This document shows positions 26,287-36,992 of a DNA stretch of 64,000 bases, piece after piece; the first letter of the stretch is position 1; each line of letters starts with the position of its first letter. Source of the stretch: Stichopus chloronotus. Lineage: Eukaryota > Echinodermata > Holothuroidea > Aspidochirotida > Stichopodidae. Where the stretch lies: NCBI GenBank assembly GCA_021234535.1, contig CM037840.1, positions 7,987,094 through 8,051,093 on the forward strand, read 5' to 3'. The position numbers and the translations under genes were made by a program. The notes under the pieces are model-generated. The model saw nothing but the letters and a program-made list of their open reading frames with translations. It searched no databases and was not told the origin of the DNA.

Positions 26287-27029
26287 GTCGATAATTTGCT
26301 GTATATTCTACTAAAATTGTAAAATGAGATTTGTTTTTCAATTGTAACTGCAGTGTAGTCTAATTATCACAATATGACATCATATGATTATTTCTTTTTT
26401 CTGCTGGTTGGTGAGGAAGTAATTAAAATGCTGTCACTGCAATTTATACATACTTAAAAAGGAGCTGTTCATTTAAAGAGAGCAGCCTACTGGATGACTT
26501 AAACACAAGATATGTAAATGCAGGGCGGTGGGTAGGGCCTAATCTTTAGATAGGCGTGAACTTCCATCTAGATGGAATATTTTGCTGTTAATTGAAAGAC
26601 GTCACCGCGACAGATTCTGACAGTACGGATCCAAAATTTTGTAACGGAGAGGGTGCCGTCTTTACCGAAAGACGGTACAAGGAGCGGCGTAGAAAGAAAT
26701 CAAATATTTAGGGAGGGGACTGAGTGGCGACAGGACTAACTAAGCGGAGCACCACCATCAGTTGCTGAGAGGCTCACAATAAAATTTTTCAGTAGCTTTC
26801 CAAACCCTGCAGATGGAATGAAACTTCGAAGGTGAACTTAAGTTGCTTGTGGACAGCCTTGAAGAATAGTCTCATGTCTGCAATCCATAGGCCAAAATTT
26901 TATGAAAACAATTTATGAAAAATATATTTAAACATAGTTTTAGTTCCCCACCATCTTTCACTGACCTGACTAAGTATTCCCCTGCACCCCTCCAATGGAT
27001 CCGTTACTAACTAACAAATATACGTATCG

Positions 27030-27300
27030 GCGGAGAAGAACGAAAGTAATATCGGGGGGGGGGGGGGGCTAACACAAGATTATCTAAGAGATGACCGTCG
27101 GTTGGCACGGAGCGTCCAAGAAAATATTTGAAGTTTCAAGCCTTCACATGCATGGTCTGAAACGGCTTTTGTCGAGTGTTTTAAGCTGTCTTTACCTAGC
27201 CTCGAAAAAGGGATTTCATGTCTACAACTTGAGTTATGCATCCTCTTTCACTTATTTTCCGAGCACTTGGCAAAATTTGCCCCCCCCCCCCCCACGCCTC
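27030..27300 (-). repeat. inverted copy of the G/C-run-associated dispersed repeat
   Basis: 'gaccgtcggttggcacgg' and 'agcgtccaagaaaatattt' are the reverse complement of the core seen at 61.5, 60.8 and 47.3 kb ('ttcttggacgctcc', 'gtgccaac.gatggt'). It is bounded by a G run at 27054-27068 and a C run at 27281-27292. Confidence 0.45.
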
Positions 27301-29629
27301 CCAGTTTTGTCGCTTTTGCATATTTTGTTTATAAAGCTGGAAAACCGGCAGTCCACAACTAGTAGCATCAACAATTTTTACCTTCAGGCAAGTACAGGTT
27401 TTTACTTGCTGGATTTTGCTACAACCGTCGATAATTGTGAAGTATAGCTAGTCCATGCACAGATAAATTTTTTAAACGATGACCACCTTTATGAGAAAAA
27501 AATGAGGTCATACGATAGAATTGTGATAGTAGGGGGGGGGGGGGGAGTATTAAAACGAGTGATGGTTGTCCTGCGAGAGGGATGTAAGGGGACCTTACAT
27601 CTTTTCCTATTTTATCTCTTATCTTATCCTATTTTTGAAAATGAAATGACCTACTTAGGTAACCGTATACGCAATCTGGTGCAATATGTGGCGTCTTTTA
27701 GAGTCATAAAATGTGACATGTGCTACCCTGAAATATGAGAAATTAAAAAAACTTTGAGAAATTTATGAATTATGAGGCAACATTTGACATAATATTTGGC
27801 ATCTTTTGTTGTCATACTTGTGCAAGATTGAGATATCAGAATTTCCAGCTGGTGTTTCAGATTATTCGACTATCGTCTCTCTGACAATTTTTGTAGGGGG
27901 GGGTGGGCCGTGAGACACCCCGCCCCCACACGCCCTGTCTTGATAACCCTGTGAAAAAAGCTTCCAGAAGCGAACGAAATGTAAAAAAAAAACAATGCTT
28001 CTAAGTTGAACATGTATAGTATTACCACTCTTTTTTTTCTTTTTTTATTTCTGAATGCTATCCCATTATCTCATAGATGAGATTCGATTGCATTGTGGTC
28101 CGGCAGGGAAACGCCAAAATGAGAAGTTGCTGAAACAGTAAACTTTCACCTTGTATCAAAAAGATGGTATTCATCTAGCAGGGAGATTCCTCGGCAGGGT
28201 GGAATGCGGGGGGAGACCAAATATACGAAAATTTCTGAAACTTTTATATAGGCCAAAGTCTCGTTTATTCTAACTTGTAGAGTGTTTAGCCATTGCACTG
28301 TTTTTTGCTCCTTCCATGCATTTTTAAACCATATCTTACAAGTCCAGAACACGTGACGCAGGTCCAACTTTGCCCTGCCCATGGTTGGACCGTCAAACCT
28401 GTCGATAGCGTTTTCACCTCCCGAAATCTTTTGAGTAGGCCTAATAAGAGTGTCTACACACGCCATAAATGCAGCACATTTTAACAAATCAGTCATCATA
28501 ACTGATTGGGAAGGAGGGGTCTCTTGTTACTCCGTCGTGACTTCTTCCTGATGGACCGGCACTTCCTAAAACAGTATTAACATATTACCCCATCAACAAT
28601 GATTATAGCTATGCCGAACTTTGGAAGTAACACAACGACGTCACTTTCCAGGCGCCTTCGATTTAAGACGGAACAATGGCTGCCTACACGGCATGTGCAG
28701 AACATGATTTAATTATGTGGGGGAATCCAGAGTTGCTTAGCTATTTCAGAGACGCTATAAGAATATTACTGTCTGCTTCGAGGTCATTTTAAACTCTGGA
28801 TTGTTCGCGTCTCCTTTAGTGGTTTCGAATTGATGCATATGCCTGATAATTTACCAATAGGACTTCACTGGTCGTACGAAGGGCTTGTTAAAGGTTATCT
28901 GTGGTCCCATTAATATTTTATGTGACGTCCGTCGCTGCTTGATAACTTTCTGCAAACGTAACTAGTCATATGACCACTGATTGCACGTAACACTGAAACA
29001 TCGTGTACCTGTATGTATATGCACCAATTTGGTAGCACAAAAGTATTAGGCCTATTCTCTCTACATGAGTTCTTGCAAAGAGTATACTGAAAACTATAGT
29101 AACGTTTGCAGCCTGAGGTTTAGTACCAAGAGACTGACGTCACATGAAATTTTCTATCTAGACGATCGATCACCTTTAAATAGTTGTTTTATGTCCACTA
29201 CGTATAAAGTCAATATTGCGTCACAACCTGATTAGAAACAATGTACTCCCATTGAAATTTCATCATGATCCAAAGAGATAATGAAATGTTTTAAAACGGA
29301 AGCAGGGAATATAAGCCGGTGGTAATTGATATGTACTAAATTCAAAGGCAGGAAAAAACACATTTTGATATGTCGAAAAGCAATGCACTTAACGAGGACT
29401 AGAAATTAGAGCCTTCCACCTTCTAATGTTTGCCTCCCACCAACTGAACTCTACGAATACCCGATGGTTTAATAACTCCTTCAATTAGTAATAAAGGCCA
29501 ACGCAATTCACCGCAGAATGTACATAGGTCTTTATAAATGTCAATATACACACTCTTCTTATGGCTAAGTTTAACGGAGGGAACGTACTTTATTCTCCGC
29601 ATTATACACGACATATACTTAATTTAGTG
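27301..29629. other. intergenic, no gene seen
   Basis: Longer open frames occur (for example 28146-28499 on the minus strand), but none has recognisable motifs. There are several homopolymer G runs and one TGACGTCA near 29137. Confidence 0.35.
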
Positions 29630-29790
29630 TACCTGCAATATTTGATAACTCGTTACAGCCTACCAGATTTGATTACATGAAGACGATAATAAAAGAAGTG
29701 TTTGTGTTAAATCTCTCTCTGGCATATGACGTCACATTAATTCACCTTAATTGTCGTTAACAACTTTTAGGTTTGTCTTCTTTTCATTTG
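29630..29790 (+). promoter_or_regulatory. conserved upstream module, copy 2, with CRE
   Basis: Opens with 'acctgcaatatttgataact', carries TGACGTCA at 29727-29734 and 'ttaattgtcgtt', then 'tttgtcttcttttcat'. It shares the first phrase with the copy at 36.6 kb and 'gataactcgttacagc' with the copy at 16.0 kb. It lies 3.3 kb 5' of the A2 start. Confidence 0.45.
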
Positions 29791-30969
29791 TTTATTGATT
29801 TGTCTAATGAAAGAAGAAAACTATACGACCTCGATGAACCCTGCAATGGAGAAAAATCCTATAATTCCAATAGTTATGAGATCTAATAACTTTGATAGCA
29901 TGGGGTACCATTTACATACCTTCCAATTTGCCTTTCATTCATATGGGTATCATAAATGGGAATGAATAAGTACCAACGGGGTGTATATAAGACCCCATTG
30001 ATTTATATGAGACAGTCAATGGCCGTATGATTTAATTAAATTGAAATGTTCCAAATTCCACGTTGACTCCCATTAAAAATCAAAGTGGTCACATGGGATA
30101 ATACAGTTAGATCCCACTACAATAGGATATATGGAAATTTTCTCTTTGGCAGAATGGGGAATAACTCAACTGCTGTGTGTGACGCAAACGTTGTTACATT
30201 TCCCCCTAAAAATCACTGTTTTCTAATATTTCCACAATGTTTGCACATTTAACATGTGCATGCTTTAACAGGATATGAAATGCCATTTTGGGTTCAAAGG
30301 ATTATTAGTGTGGTGTTTCAAGAACAATACCTGTAGTTGATCTCATATTTGTCATGTGGATAATTCATGTTATGGCAAGGAATCACAAAGCCTTTGGACT
30401 TTCTGGTTTAACCTCCACAGAACTGAGGACATCTTAGCTGCCGTGGGTTTTACAACCATATCGTTTGAGTTAGGTTCAATCCTTTCCCCCAAATCAAGAG
30501 ATTGGTTTTGGTTGTAAAACGTCTTTTCACATTGAAGAGCCGGACAGCTTCTTTCACTCTGTTGGTGTATTCAGCGTGGCTATTTGCCTGAGAGTAGACG
30601 TCGCATGTACAGCTCACAGTGATTATTATGTCCATGACTTTGCAACACTGAGAGTGTGCGTGAGTGTGTGTGATAAAAAAAAATGTGTCGCGATCTCTCC
30701 TTTGAGACTGTTAGTCTGATAAACTTAGTAGTTGGACCTTCGGGCTTGAGATGTAGTATTCGCCTAACCAATGAGTCAACCGGGTTGTTCTGTAACAACT
30801 ACTGTACCTGTCCTAATACCCTGACACTACGAGGCAAAGGTTATAAGTAATCCAAACGAACCAGAAGTCGAATGACGTTGAGAGTCCTTTTATATTTCAA
30901 TTAAGGTTCCTTATATATGCCAATGTTCATTGAAAATAAAGGACAATACAAATCAACTTTGAAGTTCAA

Positions 30970-31620
30970 ACATCTTCCTCTTTGTGGTATACCATGTTTA
31001 CAAGTTTACAAACTATGATCTCTACTGACTTCAAAATGACCTTTGAATTCCATAAAAAAGAACCTCTGAAAGAGCTCATCTGCTCATCAAGGTCTACTAA
31101 TGTTAAGAGCTTGAAGATCCAGCAACATTCAGTCGAAGAAATAGATTCCGTAATTGGTTTTCATACTTCAACCTCTAGTGACCTCAAATGACCTTTGATC
31201 TTCATGAAACATGTTAGGGATCATTCACTTACCATGGACTATCGACACATCAAGTTTCAAAATCAAGCACCTTTCCCCTCATTGATATATCGTGTTTACA
31301 ATGTTTTAACTATGACCTCTATTGACCTCACATGACCTTTACCTCCAAAAAAATGACTGATATTATCTACTCATCAATGGCTACCAATGTGACTAGTGTG
31401 CAGTTCCAGCAACATTCATTTGCTGAGATATTTCTTGGGTAGGTTTTTACACTTTAAGCTCTGAAGACCTCAAATAACCTTTGACCTCCATGAAAAACCA
31501 TAGGGATCATTTTCTTACAATGGACTACCTACACACCAATTTTGAAGTTCAGGAGGAAAAAAACATTGAAGTTCATGCACCTTTCTCTTATCAAAATATC
31601 ATGTTTACAAGCTACAGCGT
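30970..31620 (-). repeat. inverted block of the AGGTCA-bearing repeat
   Basis: Reverse-complement units of the array at 5.6-8.0 kb: 'tgacctcaaatgacctttga' near 31180, 'gacctcacatgacctttacc' near 31325 and 'gacctcaaataacctttgac' near 31465, at a period of about 140 bp. The ORFs called here are repeat-derived. A (CA)n-rich tract follows. Confidence 0.55.
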
Positions 31621-32635
31621 CACACACTCTCACACACCCACACGCACACACCCACACGCACGTAAACAGGCAATCACGACCGCATAGATTCCTTGCTCGC
31701 CTTCGGCAAGGAATCAAAAACACGTCTTTAGCATTATTTCTAAAATGTCCTAGGAATATGAAAATATCATTTACGTAAAGAAGACGATACAAATAATTTT
31801 CAATAAAGATTCATTATGCCAAAGTTCAAAAGTTCAGAGGTAATAAAAGTGAGTCACAATCTCCTACTAGATGGTAAAGCGGAAAAGTTCAAATCTGGTC
31901 TGTAGGTGCAATGGTATGAGATGCAGTGGCCTCCCGATCGATGATATCATGGGTCAAAGGTCAAGACCATTATAGCACATAACATGTATAACATGTGATG
32001 ATACTCTATCTTTCTCTCAACGACGATTACGATTCAATACAATACCAGAACTCGATAATAAAGATCAGAGGCACTGGGCTCCCAGAAGCTGAACGCAGAG
32101 AGAGAGATATAATTGGATTGAGAGGGATATTGAGATATCTCCTCCCTGCACAGTCTGATCCAACACTGCAGCTATGATGATTGTGTCATCTCACGTGATA
32201 CCGGTAGTAACTCAGCAGCTTTAAAGAGTTTGACTGTATAGCATACTGCCTTCATCTTCAACCAAAGCTCCACGTATAAATAGCTTGCACGATTCTTTTT
32301 ACTCCTTTATTCCTTCCCGGGGAACCCTCCAGGTTAAACACACCATTACTTGAATGTCATGTGACTAAATTCCGGCCTTTAAATATAACGCACTGAAAAA
32401 GAAAGTGATTTTCCAAGAGTAATCAATTATTAGCAATGTGCCATGAAAGCAAATTTAAGCGTCTGCAAGCGAGGGAAATAGGGCAAACTTCCAGTCGCAT
32501 TACCCCCAACTAAATGCTCTAAAACCTTCGAACTCTTGATCATTGTATATGACCAGAGAGTTCACTGACAACATTCTAATAAGCACAAGGGATTACATAA
32601 TAATGAGATTCTTGTTTTTGCATACTTTGATTAGG
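31621..32635. other. intergenic, no gene seen
   Basis: Contains a CA-rich tract (31620-31665), a small stem (ccttgc...gcaagg near 31690-31712) and GGGTCAAAGGTCA near 31950. It then runs into the 3' flank of paralog A3. Confidence 0.35.
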
Positions 32636-33714
32636 TCATTCCGAATTTATTGACTTCCGGGTCATGAGATAACCCACCGTTGACCCGATTATTAATGCGA
32701 GACCAGCGACAGAAACTAGTTCAAGAGCACCGTCGAACACAAGTACTTGAGCGAGAAAAGAGAGCGGTGATGACGTACAGGATACAATTACGGAAACGTT
32801 TGCTACGATTTCGTATTTGGTTGCTAGTGAAACGAACAAAGTCGTAAGCAGTGCAAAGATTCCGAATATCAACATGTAAATCCAATGCAAAATGTCAGCC
32901 CTGACAGACCAGCCGTTTGTAACAGAGAGGAACACTCCGGCAAGAACCATGCCAACATAGCCTGATACGAGGACGGATAAGTACGGATCTGCGTTCCCAC
33001 GATAGGACAGCTTCCGTATCGGAAGCAACGACGTTGACAAAGAACACAAGGCTAGGCAGGCGAGAATCATTCCGAAAAGTTCGTCACCATAGGACGGATC
33101 AGAGTCTCCGCCACCGGAAATCATTCCCGTCAGAAACGTCGGTTTCGCTAGTAGGACTATTCCGAAGAAATTTAGTGCAAAGAAAACCATCGACAGCATA
33201 GAAATCTTTTCTTTTAGTACAAGATAACCCAAAATGGCGCAGGGGATGGGAATATTCATCGCCACGGCAGTTACGTTGCCGATGTCTGCGTACTGGTAGG
33301 CAAAGAACAGCAACATACTGCCAGAGTTGATGAAAGCTCCGTAGAGAATGTAGATGAAAATATCAAGGATTCCGTAATTTTGGCTCTTCGACCACGTGAT
33401 CAGCGGAAGGACAACGAGATAAATAACGTTCCTGATAAAGAGGGACTGAACTGGTGTAAAATTCGAACCGCTGTCGGCCAGCTTCACAAATGTGAATTGC
33501 ATGCAGCTGCAGGACCCCACATAGAAACGCAAACAGCAATCCCTTTCGGTCCATCAACCGTTGCCATGGTGATAGTGACGGGCTTGTCTGTTGGGTCCTG
33601 TCACCTTCAGTTTGTGATGGCTTCTCTTCCTGATCCCTAACACTCCTAATATATAAAAAACGAAATGGAAAATGAACGTTAACTCATCACAGATGAATGT
33701 CATTGCAAATATTG

Positions 33715-33842
33715 TCCATGTTACAGACTGTATGTAAGGCCAAATCTGTAAAGGCATGCGCACTACTGTCTGAGATCATGAGTTCGAAACCCGCCGTAGC
33801 CTGATGTGTCCTAAGAAGGACGAAACCTTCGTGACGTGGTAT
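33715..33842 (+). repeat. dispersed repeat, copy 2 (SINE-like?)
   Basis: Partner of 15400-15565. GAGTTCGAAACCC at 33780-33792 resembles a polymerase III B box. It is followed by 'gcctgatgtgtcctaagaag' and 'gtgacgtggt'. It lies upstream of exon 2 of A3, within the intron on the opposite strand. Confidence 0.4.
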
Positions 33843-34074
33843 CATTCAATCATTAATTAAAGTACAGCTCCCTGTTCTACATCGCCCTACAAACAACATC
33901 TGTGACTTCACTGCCACAATGAGAAAATGTGAGGGACCTAAAAGTATGTTCCACCCCCCACCCTCACAATATTTGCCAAGTGCTCCAAGAATAAATAATT
34001 CTTGGGCAGTGTGATTTTTGTATCATCCCAACCCATCCGAGTATGTATTACTACTTAGATTTATTTTATTCTTA

Positions 34075-34215
34075 TTAATTGAGAAATTACAGACGTGAGA
34101 TCAACTTTCCGACAGTCAGCAAAGAACAGGCGGAAAGTGCTTCCGGCCTTCTGGGGCCGGAAATTGAAAAGCTAACAATATTCTTGTAACCCCTGCGCCA
34201 ACTGATGGTGTCGTT
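34075..34215 (+). repeat. G/C-run-family dispersed repeat, decayed copy
   Basis: Starts 'gagaaattacagacgtgaga', like the copies at 17.6, 60.7 and 61.4 kb. It contains a small stem TTCCGGCC...GGGCCGGAA and ends 'gcgccaactgatggtg'. It lies in intron 1 of A3. Confidence 0.4.
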
Positions 34216-35536
34216 TAGTCTTGGTCAAGAGGTTAATACACTTTCTTTTCTGGTTATGAAGTACAAACTGAGGGCTCCCTTTAAACTTGACAACTTACAG
34301 GGTGATTTGCTGAGAGCACAGGCGCGAAATTTCTAAAGGAATAGAGGGCGTACTCATGAGATTCTCAAATACTGTACTAGTTAGCACTAGGGTTTTGACC
34401 AAGACTAGGTGTACTTCCGCATAGATACTGCCGAAACCTTCCCTTTAATATATTTTTCATTATGCCTCGTCTGCTAATATGTAGGCTGAAGAGCGATTTG
34501 TCTTAGTAAGAGAATACTGGGTGTCTATATACATTGTCTCTTAAAAGCTATACGTTAACCCACTCTGCCAGAAACTTTGCAAAATCGGATATGGGCATAT
34601 CTTCTCAACAGATTCATGGCATAAAATGAACTTCAATATCAAACTGAGGGAGACAGTGTCCAAGTACAGAGAGGCAATATTATTTCTTTTTTAATTTTTC
34701 CTATGTCGACACCTGATATTCATGTGCATGTGTTGTATGTCTCTCCTTAGCTTTGAGAACATGGATTTCTGTTTGGTCAAAAGGTCATCAATGTTTACCT
34801 TCAGAGTTCAGGTGTCCTGAAATGTGGCTGTGTGTAACTACCATGAGTTTAATGGGGCGGGGGGCATGGGTGGGCAGTCAACAGGGGTAGTAGGAAGCAC
34901 TCAGGGTTCGAAGAACAAGGGCTAGTAATTATCTGAGACTATTATATGCAAATTGCAAACATGTAAGGCCTGATATCGATCTCCGTTAACATGAAACAAG
35001 ATCAATCAGTGTATAGTCTATTGTACATCCCAAGAGACTTTTAATTCTATTTGAGTGTAAATTCATATGACCGAAGGTATAATTTCATGATAATCGAAAG
35101 GCCAAACAGGCATTAACATACCCCTTACTAGCACAGATAAGTCCTTGTCTGTATTCAAGACGTTTTATATTAAAATATCTGCATTTTAATCAATGTTAAA
35201 TATGGTATCATATACATTGAACATATCTTCGTTGTTGAATGGTGAAGATGGTAATGAAATATGTCCAATTGAGATAATCACTTATTTAACACCCACCATG
35301 CAAATGGTTGTCAGTGAACTGGTCTTTCAGACAAATTTGGACAATGAAATGGTCACGTGGCCCACCTATCTGCCGTTTATAAGAAGCTATGTTTGGTTGT
35401 GAATCTTTTGAGGTCTACAGTCACGAAGACCCATATTTCTGTAGTGCTTTTTTCAAGTAATAAATTACCAGTGGGCTTAGTTAGCGTCTATAAAAAATGA
35501 CCTACACATTACTTTCTCGGGACTAATGACACGATA

Positions 35537-35564
35537 TGAATGAATGAATGAATGAATGAATGAA
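35537..35564 (+). repeat. (TGAA)7 microsatellite
   Basis: Seven perfect TGAA units in the A3 intron, close to exon 1. Confidence 0.9.
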
Positions 35565-35609
35565 AGGTTTAATCCCAGCCTCTACCTTGATTACAAAAAA
35601 AAAACTTAC

Positions 35610-35689
35610 TTCGCCGAGTCCGCTTTCCCTTTTTGTAGTAAACGTGTTGTTTGGTTACTGTCCTCAAATGATTCAGTCGCAGCCGCCAT
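35610..35689 (-). CDS. paralog A3, coding exon 1
   Basis: ATG at 35689, then MAAATESFEDSNQTTRLLQK and GKADSA, and two bases of a split Lys codon before GTAAGT. At 80 nt it is one codon longer than exon 1 of A1 and A2, in the same phase. Confidence 0.75.
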
Positions 35690-36481
35690 GTCGAGAATTT
35701 GAATACGCAAATGCCATATAGTTTCTTCTCAACGCATATGTAAGTAAAAATTTACCTTTCAATTTAGCCACTGCAGTGTCGGTAGCATATAACACATGAT
35801 AAATGTTTGATTACGTTTGTTCCGCTGGTCTGTACGCTAATAATTCATTTTGACGGCAATAGACGCATTACGTTTGTGTCAACTGTTAGCAAGAAGAACC
35901 ACCGACAAAGATTACATTGAGCATAATTAAACCACGTCGGCTTTTCGAAAAACTAGAAATGTAAAATGAATGATGCTACATTCAACATGGTATTTCATTC
36001 CTATTCGTAGAATACAGGGAGAGGATAATGTACTCCATCGATCTGTTTTAATTAGTCAAAGTGCACCTTTAAATAATAACAGACCTTACAGACCTCGTGT
36101 AGTCTTTAACTGAAACTAAGCCTTAATGGGTCAGTGGCCCTTGTGAGGGTATTCCTTATCATACCGTAAGCAAATACCATGGTTTGGACGATTAAGATTA
36201 GGGTTGGCAAAGGGGGTGTGAAAGGAAAAAGTGCAACCCTATCTCCTGCAAGGCCTACAGACGATAATTTTATACACTTTAAGAGAGTGCTTACTGTACG
36301 TAAGAGATGTAGTTTCAAACTGATGACATATGTATTTTTTTTTCTGTTGGTCTTTCTCACGTTTTTGTATGCACATGGTGGATTTCCTTTTTACAAGCTG
36401 AAACAAACAAAACAACGACTGTATGAATATGCATGTCCGTTCGTTCTTTCGTTCGTTTATGTACATGTCTTTGTTATTGCT

Positions 36482-36535
<54 letters not shown>
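36482..36535 (+). repeat. (TAG)18 microsatellite
   Basis: Eighteen perfect TAG units in the 1.2-kb interval between the divergent genes A3 and B1. Confidence 0.95.
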
Positions 36536-36587
36536 GTATAGGTAAACGTAACCATGGATAGTTCAGATGCTTCATTTAATGAATGCA

Positions 36588-36770
36588 CACGTACCTGCAA
36601 TATTTTTACCGTTATATTTTATAATCCGTAACCGCCGACAAAATTTGAAAATGGAAAATGACAGTTTGAATTAAATCTTTTGTTGCTTATATATGACACG
36701 GTTAAGTCACTTAATTGTCGTTTTGTTCGTTATTGTTTTTCGCTCTGTCTCCTTTTCATTATTGTCTTCT
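36588..36770 (+). promoter_or_regulatory. conserved upstream module, copy 3, between A3 and B1
   Basis: Shares 'acctgcaatattt', 'ttaaatctttt.ttgct', 'cacttaattgtcgtt' and 'tgtctccttttcatt' with the other three copies. The CRE position is degenerate here ('tgacacggttaagtca'). It sits 0.9 kb 5' of A3 and 160-340 bp 5' of B1, so it could serve a divergent pair. Confidence 0.45.
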
Positions 36771-36927
36771 TTTTTTTTTCTTCTCAGTGCTGTCTCATCC
36801 CAAACAACATAGTGTTTATTATTACAGATGTGCTCTCTCCATCTGTTAGTGAAACATTAATTTATTGAAGTAAATCACCAAATTGTATTTATTATAGAAG
36901 AATAGCTGGCATGCATCTAAATCAAAG

Positions 36928-36992
36928 ATGGCGACAGATAAGCAATACAAGAAACATTTACTTCAAGAAGACAAATCGGCCGGACCAACGAC
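36928..36992 (+). CDS. paralog B1, coding exon 1
   Basis: MATDKQYKKHLLQEDKSAGP then Thr and two bases of a split codon before GTAAGT. The opening MATDKQ equals that of B2. Confidence 0.75.

Larger units (their letters stand above)
32636..35689 (-). pseudogene. SLC35G-like EamA/DMT transporter, paralog A3, frameshift in span 1
   Basis: Predicted exon 1 (35689-35610, donor AA|GTAAGT) joins exon 2 (33645-32636, acceptor ATATATTAG) through a phase-2 intron of 1964 bp. Exon 2 starts in the expected frame and reaches SPWQRLMDRKGLLFAFLCG. One extra base in the run at 33512-33518 (GGGGTCCTGC against GGGATCTGC in A1) then shifts the frame, and reading stops at 33363. The correct frame resumes immediately and runs intact to the stop at 32636 through all remaining spans (YADIGNVTAVAMNIPIPCA, LAKPTFL, GSTVGYLMTRKS). 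An ATG at 33502 could give a 288-residue product lacking half of span 1. Discounting the shift, the protein would be about 362 residues. It may be a young pseudogene, a null allele or a homopolymer sequencing error. The intact downstream frame argues against long decay. Confidence 0.65.

Noticed and set aside
25923..26294. 123-codon plus-strand open frame
   Set aside because: It covers exon 1 of paralog A2 on the opposite strand and has random-looking composition.
28146..28499. 117-codon minus-strand open frame
   Set aside because: No motif, no splice context, no paralog in the window. Its length alone is not compelling in this amount of sequence.
30982..31191. Short plus-strand ORF in the 31-kb array
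   Set aside because: Made of the reverse complement of the AGGTCA-bearing repeat.
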